A stretch of DNA of 64,000 nt from Mesorhizobium sp. AR07 (lineage in GTDB: Bacteria; Pseudomonadota; Alphaproteobacteria; Rhizobiales; Rhizobiaceae). Location: positions 1 through 64,000 of the forward strand of contig NZ_CP080529.1 of the NCBI RefSeq assembly GCF_024746815.1, given 5' to 3'. A program made the position numbers and the translations under genes. Under the pieces are notes generated by a model. That model did not search any database. It was not told the DNA's origin and was given only the letters and a program-made list of their open reading frames with translations. How positions within the stretch are numbered: position 1 is the first letter of the stretch; every line of letters starts with the position of its first letter. Below are positions 44,848 to 54,024 of the stretch, piece by piece.

Positions 44848-45656
44848 ATGACGATGGCCAGTCGATGCGACACGAAGGCTCCGGGCCGGTGGAAATTGGG
44901 CAAGGAAATAGGCGGTCTGATCAACCGGCGGCGGTAGAAGCCACCGGGCTGAACAAATGGTTTGGCAGCTTCCATGCTCTGAAGAACATCGATCTTGCCG
45001 TGCCCCAGGGCGCGCGGATCGTGATTTGCGGCCCATCAGGATCGGGAAAATCCACGCTAATAAGGTGCATGAACGGGCTCGAGAGCTTTCAGAGCGGCGC
45101 CATTCGCATTGGCGGTGTCGATCTCACCCGGGACCAGCAACAGCTGCAGAGAGTCCGACGCAACGTCGGGATGGTGTTTCAACAATTCAATCTGTTCCCG
45201 TATCTGACGGTCATGATCAACTGCACCCTGGCCCTGAGGCGCGTACTCGGCAAATCAGGGGCCGAGGCTGAAGACATCGCGCTTCACTACCTCGAGCGCG
45301 TCAGGATACCGGAACAGGCCCTCAAATATCCGGGTCAGCTCTCCGGCGGCCAGCAGCAACGCGTCGCAATCGCCCGCGCGCTCTGCATGAGCCCGGAGAT
45401 CATGCTCTTGGATGAGCCGACATCGTCGCTTGATCCAGAGATGGTCAAGGAAGTGCTCGATGTCATGATCGACCTCGCCGAGGGCGGCATGACGATGCTT
45501 TGCGTCACGCATGAAATGGGCTTCGCGCGCGAAGCCGCCGACCAGGTGGTGTTCATGGATCAGGGAAGCATCGTCGAGATGGCTTCGCCCGCCGCGTTCT
45601 TCAACGCACCGAGCCACGAGCGGACCCGGCTCTTCCTGGACAAGGTGCTTCATTGA
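44844..45656 (+). CDS. ABC transporter ATPase
   Basis: This 270-residue ATPase of the polar amino acid importers has Walker A VICGPSGSGKSTLIRCMNGL, the signature LSGGQQQRVAIARAL and Walker B IMLLDEPTSSLDPEMV, with the switch histidine in CVTHEMGFAR. The first 30 residues are a polar extension before the domain. It energises the two permeases. A DoeB-like hydrolase gene follows 11 bp later. Confidence 0.92.
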   Translation: MNDDGQSMRHEGSGPVEIGQGNRRSDQPAAVEATGLNKWFGSFHALKNIDLAVPQGARIVICGPSGSGKSTLIRCMNGLESFQSGAIRIGGVDLTRDQQQLQRVRRNVGMVFQQFNLFPYLTVMINCTLALRRVLGKSGAEAEDIALHYLERVRIPEQALKYPGQLSGGQQQRVAIARALCMSPEIMLLDEPTSSLDPEMVKEVLDVMIDLAEGGMTMLCVTHEMGFAREAADQVVFMDQGSIVEMASPAAFFNAPSHERTRLFLDKVLH

Positions 45657-45667
45657 AAGGATCAACG

Positions 45668-46702
45668 ATGACCGGTGCAACGCGGATTTGGACCCCGATC
45701 GACTATGATGCCGACGGAAAACAGTCCGACTGTCTGAGGCTGCCCCATTCGTCCGACCTGTCGGCCTATGGCTGGATACCCATTCCCTTGGTGTGTATCA
45801 GGAATGGCGCCGGCCCAACGGCGTTGCTGGTCGCCGGTAACCACGGCGACGAGTATGAGGGCCAGATCGCCCTTTCCAATCTGGCCCGAGAGATTGAGGT
45901 GCACCAGGTTTCGGGGCGGCTCCTCATCCTTCCAGCACTCAACTATCCAGCGGTCGCGGCAGGCCGCCGCGTGTCTCCGCTCGACGAAGGCAATCTCAAT
46001 CGGATGTTTCCCGGCGATGCGACCGGGTCCCCGACCGAAATGATCGCCCATTATGTCTATGACGTGCTGATCCCGATGGCGGATGTTGTCGTTGACCTTC
46101 ACTCGGGCGGCCGGTCCTTGAACTATGTGGCAAGCACACTGGTGCGTCCGGGGCGGACCGCCGACGAGCATGAAACGCTGCTCAGGCTCATGCGGCTGTT
46201 CGGAGCGCCAATCAGCTTCGTAAGCGACGGAACGGGGGGCGGCGGCCTTGCAACGTTGGCAGCGGCCGCGCAGGAACGTGGCGCGCTCGCCCTGACCACT
46301 GAACTTGGCGGCGGCGTAACTTTGTCCCGAGAGGGATTGTCGTTAGCCGAGGCGGGACTGAAGCGGCTGCTGAAAGACCAGGGGATCCTGCGCGATGTCG
46401 CCGTCGAACCCGCTTCGCCCACGCGGCTCATGAAGGTCAAGGGTCATAGCGCGTTCGTTTATGCACGCGATCGAGGCATTTTCGAACCGGCCGCGAATAT
46501 AGGTGAGGAGGTCGTGACAGGTCAGATCGCCGGCCGCATCCACTTTCCGGATTTGCCGACGCGCGAACCTGAGACGCTGTTCTTTGAATCGTCCGGTCTG
46601 GTTGCGTGCCGCAGGGTTCCGTCGCTCACCGAGCGCGGCGACTGCCTATTCAAGGTCATGGCCGATATCGACGTCAGCGCAGATCGCGCCTTGCATGCAT
46701 AG
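45668..46702 (+). CDS. Succinylglutamate desuccinylase/aspartoacylase family deacylase (DoeB/EutE-like)
   Basis: This 344-residue zinc hydrolase has the metal motif VAGNHGDEYEGQI (His and Glu ligands, around residue 60) and the third ligand in DVVVDLHSGG. The C-terminal part is a small barrel (SAFVYARDRGIFEPAANIGE). Members remove acyl groups from amino acids; DoeB/EutE deacetylates N-acetyl-diaminobutyrate in ectoine breakdown. With the M24 hydrolase it would form a two-step hydrolytic path. ATG 45668 has AAAGGA 6 bp upstream and is preferred to 45653. Confidence 0.82.
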   Translation: MTGATRIWTPIDYDADGKQSDCLRLPHSSDLSAYGWIPIPLVCIRNGAGPTALLVAGNHGDEYEGQIALSNLAREIEVHQVSGRLLILPALNYPAVAAGRRVSPLDEGNLNRMFPGDATGSPTEMIAHYVYDVLIPMADVVVDLHSGGRSLNYVASTLVRPGRTADEHETLLRLMRLFGAPISFVSDGTGGGGLATLAAAAQERGALALTTELGGGVTLSREGLSLAEAGLKRLLKDQGILRDVAVEPASPTRLMKVKGHSAFVYARDRGIFEPAANIGEEVVTGQIAGRIHFPDLPTREPETLFFESSGLVACRRVPSLTERGDCLFKVMADIDVSADRALHA

Positions 46703-47861
46703 ACCGGTTTCGAGGCTCAATCCGCGTGTGATTGGTCTGCGCTGCATTCGTTGTCGGGCTACCCTTCCGATCGCCGACTACTTCATAGGTTGCCCGATCT
46801 GCCTCAGCCACCATATGCCGGCGAGCCTCGCTATCGAATATCAGGAGTTCCCACAATCCTTGGAGCGTGTCGCTGACTGGCAGGTCTATCCTGACCATCC
46901 AACGCTCGGCGAGGGCAACACACCTCTTGTGTCTCTGGAAGGGCTGGCTAAGGAGACTGGCGTGCGTGCGCTTTATCTCAAGAACGAGGGCGCCAACCCG
47001 ACTGGATCACATAAAGACCGCATGAGCAGGTTCGTCGTGCAACGGGCGTTGGAGATCGGCGCGTCGACAGTTGCCGCAGCCTCAAGCGGCAATGCGGGCG
47101 TATCGCTGGCGGCCTATGCCGCTCATGTCGGGCTGGCCTGCGTGATTGTGACCACGCCTGATATGAACCCGAACTGGCGCCGCGCGATCGAGATGCACGG
47201 GGCGACCTTGCTGGCCACAGAAACCCCGGAGCGCCGCTGGCTGGTGCTCGCCGACCGGGTCCGGGACGGGAACTGGTATCCGGCCACCAATTTCGCCGTC
47301 CCGCCAGTGGGCAGCAACCCTTACGGCGTGGATGGTTATAGGTCGCTTGCCTTCGAGATTTTCCTGCAACTGGGCACACATCCATGCACCGATATACTCG
47401 TCCCGACGTCAAGAGCGGATCTGCTGTGGGGGATTGCGCGCGGATACTGCGATCTGCAGACGGCCGGGCTTGTCGAGGAACGACCTCGAATTCATGCCGT
47501 CGAGCCATTCGGTCGAATATCGAGAGTGCTTGCCGGCGAGGACTATCGCGGCAGCTTCGCAGGCGGCTCGGCTTTGACCTCAATCGGCGGTTCGACCGTA
47601 ACCTACCAGGCCGTGGATGCGATTGCATCGTGCAAGGGATCAGCGGTGGTCATTGGCGCCGCCGCCGCTCGCGACGATCAGAGGCGGTTGGCCCATTGCG
47701 GGTTTTATCTCGAACTGTCGAGCGCGGCGAGTTTGACTGGCCTGCGAAAACTTGTCTCCCAGGGTGTGGTTGCGTCGGATGCCGTGGTCGTGCTTGTCGG
47801 CACGTCCAGAGGATTTTCCGAATTCCAGACCTTCTCGAACCCCATTGCCCTGATCGACTAG
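46695..47861 (+). CDS. Threonine-synthase-like PLP enzyme
   Basis: This 388-residue fold-type II PLP enzyme has an N-terminal zinc ribbon (RCIRCRATL and GCPICLSHH). The PLP lysine is in NPTGSHKDRMSRF, and the phosphate loop is in SSGNAGVSLAA. Threonine synthases convert O-phosphohomoserine to threonine; related enzymes do other beta/gamma replacements or eliminations. Its ATG lies inside the end of the deacylase gene (8-bp overlap), so it is part of the same operon. The missing ectoine enzymes EutB/EutC may be replaced by it (inference). Confidence 0.8.
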   Translation: MHRPVSRLNPRVIGLRCIRCRATLPIADYFIGCPICLSHHMPASLAIEYQEFPQSLERVADWQVYPDHPTLGEGNTPLVSLEGLAKETGVRALYLKNEGANPTGSHKDRMSRFVVQRALEIGASTVAAASSGNAGVSLAAYAAHVGLACVIVTTPDMNPNWRRAIEMHGATLLATETPERRWLVLADRVRDGNWYPATNFAVPPVGSNPYGVDGYRSLAFEIFLQLGTHPCTDILVPTSRADLLWGIARGYCDLQTAGLVEERPRIHAVEPFGRISRVLAGEDYRGSFAGGSALTSIGGSTVTYQAVDAIASCKGSAVVIGAAAARDDQRRLAHCGFYLELSSAASLTGLRKLVSQGVVASDAVVVLVGTSRGFSEFQTFSNPIALID

Positions 47862-47941
47862 GGAGTTCGCCAACTTGGCTCGGGCGACCGCGCCCTTGTC
47901 CGCACCTGGGGCAAGGCCCCTAATTCTGATGCATGGCGAGA

Positions 47942-47982
47942 TTTCTATAGCTCAGTATTGTCTATATCATGAGTTATAGAAA
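47942..47982. promoter_or_regulatory. Palindromic operator upstream of fic
   Basis: A 13-bp inverted repeat, TTTCTATAGCTCA and TGAGTTATAGAAA, with 12 of 13 bases matching, is separated by 15 bp of AT-rich sequence. It ends 15 bp before the fic start and probably covers its promoter. The Fic protein has a C-terminal winged helix that could bind it. Confidence 0.65.
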
Positions 47983-47997
47983 GGCGCCCTATAACGC

Positions 47998-49113
47998 ATG
48001 GTTTGGAACTGGGAGCAGGCTGACTGGCCGCATTTTACCTACGATAAGAAGGCAATGGAACCGCTGGAAAGCGAGTTCTTGCTGCGATCGGGCGAGTTCC
48101 TAGGTGTTTTTCGTCATGTCGGTTCAGACGATCGCGACCAGATCCGCATCGATCTTATCAGCGAAGAGGCTTTGAAGACATCCGCGATCGAGGGGGAGTA
48201 CCTCAACCGCGAGAGTCTGCAATCATCCTTGCGCCAGCAACTTGGACTAGGCAGCGAGACCAGACGCATTCCGCCTGCCGAGCGCGGCATCGCCGAAATG
48301 ATGGCCGATGTGTATTTGCATTTTGCCGATGCGCTCTCCAATCGCACCCTCTACGCTTGGCACAAGATGGTGATGTCGGGTGAGCGGCGTAGCGAGACCA
48401 TCGGCAACTACCGCCAGCATGCCGATGCCATGCAGATGGTTTCCAACCGGCTGGATAAGCCCAAAGTCTATTTTGAAGCGCCACCTTCGGCACGCGTGAA
48501 AACCGAAATGGACGCCTTCGCCACTTGGTTCAACGATACCTCGCCAAAAGGCAAGACGCCGCTCCCTGCGTTGACGCGTGCCGGTATCGCGCACCTCTAT
48601 TTCGAGAGCATTCACCCGTTCGAGGATGGCAACGGGCGCATAGGCCGTGCCCTTTGTGAAAAGGCGCTGGGACAAAACCTGGGAGAGCAGAGCCTCATCG
48701 CCTTGGCGTACACGATCGAACGCCGCCGCAAGGCCTATTACGACAACCTGGAGGCCAGCAACAAGAGTAACGCGATTACAGATTGGCTGCTTTACTTCGC
48801 CAACACGATCCTTGAAGCGCAGCGCGTAACGCTCGCTCGTGTCGAATTCTCTGTCGCCAAGGCCAAGTTTTACGAACGCTACCGGGATCAGTTCAATGAG
48901 CGTCAGGAAAGGGTCATCGCCCGGATGTTCCGCGAAGGGATCGACGGCTTCAAGGGTGGGCTCAGCGCCGAAAATTATATTGCCATCACACAGGCATCCC
49001 GCGCCACAGCGACAAGGGACTTGCAGGACTTGGTTGCCAAAGGTGCGATGACAAGAACTGGAGAGCGTAGGCACACGCGCTACGCTCTCCAAGTGTCAGA
49101 TTCTGACGGATAG
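47998..49113 (+). CDS. Fic-domain protein (predicted AMP-transferase) with own inhibitory helix
   Basis: This 371-residue protein has an N-terminal DUF4172-like domain (VWNWEQADWPHFTYDKKAME) that includes the inhibitory motif TSAIEGE (S/T-x3-E-G, around residue 65). The Fic core follows with the catalytic HPFEDGNGRIGRAL (around 205), and a C-terminal winged helix (TRATATRDLQDLVAKGAMTR) comes last. Fic enzymes transfer AMP or similar groups to protein hydroxyls. Having the inhibitory helix in the same chain makes this a class II Fic, so no separate antitoxin is expected. It is unrelated in function to the flanking operon. Confidence 0.88.
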   Translation: MVWNWEQADWPHFTYDKKAMEPLESEFLLRSGEFLGVFRHVGSDDRDQIRIDLISEEALKTSAIEGEYLNRESLQSSLRQQLGLGSETRRIPPAERGIAEMMADVYLHFADALSNRTLYAWHKMVMSGERRSETIGNYRQHADAMQMVSNRLDKPKVYFEAPPSARVKTEMDAFATWFNDTSPKGKTPLPALTRAGIAHLYFESIHPFEDGNGRIGRALCEKALGQNLGEQSLIALAYTIERRRKAYYDNLEASNKSNAITDWLLYFANTILEAQRVTLARVEFSVAKAKFYERYRDQFNERQERVIARMFREGIDGFKGGLSAENYIAITQASRATATRDLQDLVAKGAMTRTGERRHTRYALQVSDSDG

Positions 49114-49492
49114 GTCTTCTGCCATCCCTATCCATGATCTCGCACGAGGCGCTGCGTGCGGTCCGTCACGGTCAGAGAACGCATCACCCATGGTTTCTGA
49201 TTAATAATGTGCTGAGCGTCGATCAACGCGCCCCCTTCGAGGAAATTTATCGCCATTCAAACGTCTTGGAGGCCAATCAGGAAAGCTCTTCGACAAATCG
49301 TCAATCACGATAGTCGCGACCGAGTTGCCGACGACCCCGTTTGCAATCGCAATGGCATCTTGCTCATGGTCGAAGTCTCACCAGTCGGTTCATGTGTGAA
49401 AACGTGGTGAAGGGTTCCAAGGACGGCAGACGCCTTCGGTCACAATCCAAAGGCGACGACGTTGGCCGAAGGCAGCGGGCCACCTGCCCTGA
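49114..49492. other. Intergenic stretch between convergent genes
   Basis: This 379-bp stretch lies between fic and mmgE/prpD, whose 3' ends face each other. I find no convincing gene; short frames on both strands lack recognisable features. No strong terminator hairpin with a T-run is visible. Confidence 0.35.
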
Positions 49493-50839
49493 TCAAGAGG
49501 CATGTCTAACGGCATCTGGCAGTGCCGAAATGCAGGAGAGCAGCGGCGCGATTTTCCCCTTTCTGAGCAGAGCCACCGACTGGATGAGTTTCCCGAGCTC
49601 GGCTCGCGATAGGATGTCACGCCCGAGGTCGTGGAGTTTGTCCTCGACAGCGGATCGCTCCATCGGATTGTTGGCGTCGCCCAGAGGAAGAGGCACATCA
49701 ACGGTTAGCTCTCGTCCGCCAACAACCATTGTCACGCGCGCCGGCGTGCGTTGCGGGAATATACCGGCAAACTCGTCGGGGTAGCGGATTTCCACATTCT
49801 GCGCGAGCTTCACCACCTGTGGGTCTGAAAGGGAGTGAGGATGTAAGGGCCGGAACGCTTCGGCCCCTCGCAGCGCCGCGAGCGCGGCAGCGAATGGGAC
49901 CGAAAACTGTCCCCCCTCAAGCGACTTCGGCGCGCACTCGTTGGGCAGTTTTCGCGCTTCGGGAAAGATATCCACAACAATGCGGCCAATCGGTTCATCT
50001 GGATCACGGCCTGCAACCAGAGTGAGTACGGCATCAATGACGGGGTGTGTGTAGCGGCATGAGGCGTAGGGCTTGAGATAGGTCTCACTGATCAGCCAGC
50101 GGCTTCCGAGATCCGCGGTAATCGCCTGGACGTTGTAGGCATGAACGCGGTCCAGCATATCGATCGAACCGCTCATTCCGCAGCCAGCCCGCTCGACCGC
50201 GAACAGAGCCGCTACCGTCGACCAGGGACTGCTGCCCTTGACGGAACTGGCCTGGCAGTCGCCTTGCGGCAGGTTTTGCGGTGCCTCGGCACCGGCTATC
50301 GCCATTGCATGTGCGAGCTGGTCAGCGCTCATCCCGCGTAGCCATCCAATGGCGGCCGCCACACCGAATCCGGTCCATTGGCCACTGGCAAAGCTCATCG
50401 TGTCGCAGAAGCGGCGGGCGGCGGCAATGCGCAATGCAACGTCATATCCAATCGCGGTAGCGGCCAGCACGTCATGGCCGTCACTGCCAAGGTTTGCCGC
50501 TTCCATCAGGACGGCCGGAATGATGGCAGCACCTGGATGACCTGCCGCGAGACAATGGCCGTCATCGACATCGAGTGAACTCGCCGCCGCGCAATTGGCA
50601 AACAGTGCGCCAAGCGGATGCAATTGGGCTTCGGCGAACCAGGCGTGGGCAGTCCCGTCTCCGAAACAAGCCCTCGCGGCCTTGCGTGAGAGCCTGGCAT
50701 TGTCGGTTGGCACGCCGCCGATCAGTGCTGCGAGCGTATCGAGAATGGCACGTTCAGTCTTTTCAATGACCGGCCCCGGCAGCTGCTCGTAGCGTGCATT
50801 TCCGACAAATTCGGCCAGCTGTTCCGTGATCAATCGCAT
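49493..50839 (-). CDS. MmgE/PrpD family protein
   Basis: This 448-residue protein belongs to the MmgE/PrpD family (2-methylcitrate dehydratase and relatives). Recognisable stretches are ERAILDTLAALIGGVPTDNA, SSLDVDDGHCLAAGHPGAAI, DCQASSVKGSSPW and LKPYASCRYTHPVIDAVLTL. Family members dehydrate or isomerise hydroxy acids, and some act on amino acid derivatives such as iminodisuccinate. A GntR operator candidate 19 bp upstream ties it to the transporter cluster. No other methylcitrate-cycle gene is nearby, so a propionate role is unlikely. Confidence 0.82.
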   Translation of the reverse strand: MRLITEQLAEFVGNARYEQLPGPVIEKTERAILDTLAALIGGVPTDNARLSRKAARACFGDGTAHAWFAEAQLHPLGALFANCAAASSLDVDDGHCLAAGHPGAAIIPAVLMEAANLGSDGHDVLAATAIGYDVALRIAAARRFCDTMSFASGQWTGFGVAAAIGWLRGMSADQLAHAMAIAGAEAPQNLPQGDCQASSVKGSSPWSTVAALFAVERAGCGMSGSIDMLDRVHAYNVQAITADLGSRWLISETYLKPYASCRYTHPVIDAVLTLVAGRDPDEPIGRIVVDIFPEARKLPNECAPKSLEGGQFSVPFAAALAALRGAEAFRPLHPHSLSDPQVVKLAQNVEIRYPDEFAGIFPQRTPARVTMVVGGRELTVDVPLPLGDANNPMERSAVEDKLHDLGRDILSRAELGKLIQSVALLRKGKIAPLLSCISALPDAVRHAS

Positions 50840-50857
50840 GGGTTCCTCCGTGATAAA

Positions 50858-50876
50858 TATACCTAGTATACCTAGG
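50858..50876. promoter_or_regulatory. GntR operator candidate 3 before mmgE/prpD
   Basis: The sequence TATACCTAGTATACCTAGG contains two overlapping ATACCTAG units, the same motif as at 42349-42369 and 42477-42500. It lies 19 bp upstream of the mmgE/prpD start, in the short gap after the GNAT gene. Confidence 0.65.
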
Positions 50877-50914
50877 CAAGTCGGAAGGAAAGACCGTGTT
50901 CACGAAATTTCTTA

Positions 50915-51481
50915 TCAGCCGTCGTGGCGATAAATTTGGAAGCTCAGGATGTGCTGGTCGCCGATCGGACCACGAAAGATCTCACCTGTGTCGACAAACC
51001 CAGAATTGAGATAAACGGATTTCGCGAGCCCATTGCGTTCGTTGACCGCAAGCATCAGTTGCCTGACGTCGGGCCGGTTCTGCCGCACCCAGGAAATGGC
51101 CAACGCCGCTCCCGCTCGTCCATAGCCTTTCCCCTGACAGGCGCGGCAAATGCGAAAGCTGTGCAGCGTAAACGCACCGTCAAGCGCCCAATCCGGCGCT
51201 GCCTGTTTCTCGCGCAGGATGAAGAACCCGATCCTCCTTTTGGGGACGACGATTGCAAAAGGGTGTTCCATGTCCGGATACCGGCTGTTTTGCAGGTCGT
51301 TGAAGATCGCATCCACCGACCCGGCGAACAGCTCCTGTTCGGGGTCAAGCACCAGTTTTTTGATGGCGCCGCGATCAGCGACTGTCACTGGACGCAGACT
51401 GATTTCATTGAGGTAGGCCCCGGTCAAAGGCGCCTGCGGTTTCTGAAGTGCCACACCGTCATATTTCGTTCGCGACTTCAT
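50915..51481 (-). CDS. GNAT family N-acetyltransferase
   Basis: This 188-residue protein has the acetyl-CoA loop RACQGKGYGRAGAALAISWV (around 115) and the late LMLAVNERNGLAKSVYLNSG motif of GNATs. The N-terminal 30 residues precede the fold. It resembles polyamine/amino acid acetyltransferases. In this cluster it could acetylate the diamino acid that the deacylase handles, or detoxify the product. The gap to the MFS gene is 15 bp, which suggests co-transcription. Confidence 0.78.
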   Translation of the reverse strand: MKSRTKYDGVALQKPQAPLTGAYLNEISLRPVTVADRGAIKKLVLDPEQELFAGSVDAIFNDLQNSRYPDMEHPFAIVVPKRRIGFFILREKQAAPDWALDGAFTLHSFRICRACQGKGYGRAGAALAISWVRQNRPDVRQLMLAVNERNGLAKSVYLNSGFVDTGEIFRGPIGDQHILSFQIYRHDG

Positions 51482-51496
51482 GAATCCATCCCTTCA

Positions 51497-52828
51497 TCAA
51501 ACTGCCCGGCCATTGGATGGGTGGTCTGGGTTGACATGGCCATCGTGACACTGTGGGCGCGCAGCCTTTGCCCCGCTCCATTGCATCCAAAGGATTGCGC
51601 AGCTTCCGCAGCCAAACAGACAGGCGAGACCGAGGAAGATGTTCCGGGCATGAATACCCGGGACGAGAGTTGGGATGATGTAGATGAGGACAGCGATCAC
51701 CCCGATGCCGGCGTCGACATTGGTTCGGACCCGGCCAACCATCCGACCTGACACGGTCTTGAGTATCGTAACGTCGCTTCCGGCACGAACCATCACGAAG
51801 GACAAACCTATGAGACCTTGCCAGAGCACGGCCTGAACCATGGTTTGAGAGGTGGAGAAGGCAGCGGTGGCACAGGCAAGCAGGACGGTTCCCGCTCCAA
51901 TGAGGAGCCTTTCCCTTGCCACACCGGAAAACCCCGCAAAGGTGACGCTTCCGATCAAGCCGCCCCCCGAATACATCGCCGCGAGCCAACCATAGTGGTT
52001 GGATGGCAGCTTCAGCTCATATCGTGCGAAGCCGGCGAGAAAGGCATTGGATGCATGCGCCGATGCATAGGCCAGCAACAGGGCATAGCCCGCCACCTTG
52101 AGACGAGGGTTTCTGACTGTCGCTAGAAGACCCGCGATCAAGTCGTGCATGTGCGGGTTTGGGCGCGTTGGGCGAATGCGACCTTCGTCGTCGAGAAAGC
52201 TCGCGAACATAGCAGCCAGAAAGGACGAGGCCGCGCAGATGGCCAGACTGGCGAGAACGCCTAAAACCGTGAGACAGAACCCACCGACCGCGGCGCCGAC
52301 AATGTTTCCGATCTGGCTGGAAAAAATGCCGAGGGAAACGGTTCGCATCAGCAAACGCGCACCCGCACGCTGGATCAAGGCCTGGCTGCTGGGATAGGAT
52401 AGCAGCGAGCCGACGGAGATGACGCATGCCGTCGCGTAAAGAACAGAGATCGGCGTGTGTGCGGGAGAATTGGCCCAGGCGATGAACGCCAGTGATCCTA
52501 CACCGGTGCCATGAATCGTCTCGCCAATCACGAACATCGTACGCCGGCGGGAGCGATCTATCAGCGGTCCGATGAATGGCCCAATCGTGAAAGCCAGGAG
52601 TTGCCAGCAGATCAGAACCTTGCCGACCGAAGCGATTTCACCAGTGATCTGCAACGCAAACCAGGCGACCAGGACGATATACATGCTGCGCGCACACTGC
52701 ATGGCGAAAAGCATCGCGTAGATCGGCAGGACCGACTGGCTCAGGCAGCGCGTCCTCGGATACACTGGCCACTCGCGTCGAAACAGCACTGTCCCGTCTC
52801 CTTCGCGGCATGCGGGCCGCCTGCGCAA
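51497..52828 (-). CDS. MFS transporter
   Basis: This protein of about 440 residues has around 12 hydrophobic segments and the MFS loop motif GPLIDRSRRRTMFVIGETIH between segments 2 and 3. A second, half-repeated motif lies mid-protein. The start is uncertain: the first 35 residues of the frame from 52828 are not hydrophobic, and the Met near 52715 (MLFAMQCARSMY) may be the real one. Its place between GNAT and PLP enzyme genes suggests export of the cluster product; the transport direction is an inference. Confidence 0.78.
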   Translation of the reverse strand: MRRRPACREGDGTVLFRREWPVYPRTRCLSQSVLPIYAMLFAMQCARSMYIVLVAWFALQITGEIASVGKVLICWQLLAFTIGPFIGPLIDRSRRRTMFVIGETIHGTGVGSLAFIAWANSPAHTPISVLYATACVISVGSLLSYPSSQALIQRAGARLLMRTVSLGIFSSQIGNIVGAAVGGFCLTVLGVLASLAICAASSFLAAMFASFLDDEGRIRPTRPNPHMHDLIAGLLATVRNPRLKVAGYALLLAYASAHASNAFLAGFARYELKLPSNHYGWLAAMYSGGGLIGSVTFAGFSGVARERLLIGAGTVLLACATAAFSTSQTMVQAVLWQGLIGLSFVMVRAGSDVTILKTVSGRMVGRVRTNVDAGIGVIAVLIYIIPTLVPGIHARNIFLGLACLFGCGSCAILWMQWSGAKAARPQCHDGHVNPDHPSNGRAV

Positions 52829-52944
52829 CTCCCGCGCGCCGATAGGTAGTCGCCGCCTATCTGAGTCCGACCATTCGACGTCGAACCGAATTGCAACCCA
52901 CCGGCGCGCATGTTTCCTGAGAAATTCAAAACCGACGCTGGGCG

Positions 52945-54000
52945 TTAGCCGTTGGCTCCGTCGCGCCCTTCGCCGGCATGCGCCAACACTTCATCGAGCG
53001 ACCTGCGTTTCCACGGAAAGTGCGACCATCCCGACATTGGCTCCTCCGGCGAGCTCACCGTGACGGGGCTTGCCCGCAATGGACCGGCCCACCCGGCAAT
53101 TGTTTCGAGCCATTCCTGGTCGTAGACGGTTTCCACATATCTGTGCCCCTCATCAGGAAACAGCGCGACCACCGTCTTGCCGGGGTTGCTCCGGGACCAC
53201 CATTCCGCAACCCGATAGGCGGCACCGCTGGTCGGACCCATGAAAAGACCATGCTTGCGATGAAGGTCATGTGTGGCGCGAAATACCTCTGCCGGGGTCA
53301 GCCAGTGAACTTCGTCGAACTGGCTGTGGTCGACATTGCTTGGAAGAATGTTTCCACCAAGGCCGCTGAGGTTGAGCTTGCCGCTCGGCTGGCCGAACAG
53401 GACACTGTTCGGCGTATCGACACCGATCGCGTACAGGTCCGGAAACAAGGCCCGCAGGTAACGGGATGTCCCGCTCATGGAACCGCCCGACCCGACAGGG
53501 CCAACCAGGCAGTCCAACTTTCCGAGCCTGTCTATGAATTGTTCGGCCACCTTGCCGTAAGAGAGCGGATTGTCGGGATTGTAGTACTGCGAGGGCCAAT
53601 AGCTGCCGGCAATGTCTCTCAAATAGATCTGCAAGCGGTCGAGCCGCGCCTGCTGCAGACCTCCTGAGGGAGCCGGGCTGTCCACGATCGTCACCTCGGC
53701 GCCAAGCTCGATCAGGCGTCGATGAAGATGGCGATCGAGCGCCCAGTCGCTAACGAGGATCAGCCTGTACCCGTGCTGAACGGCCAGCATAGCCAGAGCA
53801 AGGCCAAACGTTCCTGACGAGGATTCGCAGATAGTCGTTGCTGGCTTCAACTGCCCCTGTTCCGCGGCGCGCTCGAGCATGAACCGGGCCGGCAGAAGCT
53901 TCATCAAAAAGAAGCTGGCGCCGTAGAGATTTTCGCCCAGCGGGACGAGGCGAGGGCCTTCGAACTCTTCCAGCTTGCGCATCAAGGCACGGGTCGACAT
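52945..54000 (-). CDS. Cysteine-synthase-like PLP enzyme
   Basis: This 351-residue fold-type II PLP enzyme is related to cysteine/cystathionine synthases. The phosphate-binding loop appears as CESSSGTFGLALAML in place of the usual TSGNTG, and the second glycine loop as VGPVGSGGSMSGTSR. The PLP lysine is most probably in SFFLMKLLPARFML, replacing the usual SIKDR, so the active-site entrance is altered. The C-terminus has FMGPTSGAAYRVAEW. It lies 24 bp downstream of a threonine-kinase-like gene, so O-phosphothreonine or a similar phospho-amino acid is a plausible substrate. Confidence 0.75.
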   Translation of the reverse strand: MSTRALMRKLEEFEGPRLVPLGENLYGASFFLMKLLPARFMLERAAEQGQLKPATTICESSSGTFGLALAMLAVQHGYRLILVSDWALDRHLHRRLIELGAEVTIVDSPAPSGGLQQARLDRLQIYLRDIAGSYWPSQYYNPDNPLSYGKVAEQFIDRLGKLDCLVGPVGSGGSMSGTSRYLRALFPDLYAIGVDTPNSVLFGQPSGKLNLSGLGGNILPSNVDHSQFDEVHWLTPAEVFRATHDLHRKHGLFMGPTSGAAYRVAEWWSRSNPGKTVVALFPDEGHRYVETVYDQEWLETIAGWAGPLRASPVTVSSPEEPMSGWSHFPWKRRSLDEVLAHAGEGRDGANG

Positions 54001-54024
54001 AGGCTTCTCCTGCGCGCCAGAGTT

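Noticed and set aside
40366..47861. Complete ectoine catabolism operon
   Set aside because: Only the EhuB-like importer and the EutD- and EutE-like hydrolases are present; the EutA, EutC and DoeC/DoeD steps are missing, so the name would be misleading.
49493..50839. Methylcitrate dehydratase prpD
   Set aside because: No prpB or prpC is nearby and the shared operator ties it to the transporter cluster. Only the family name is justified.
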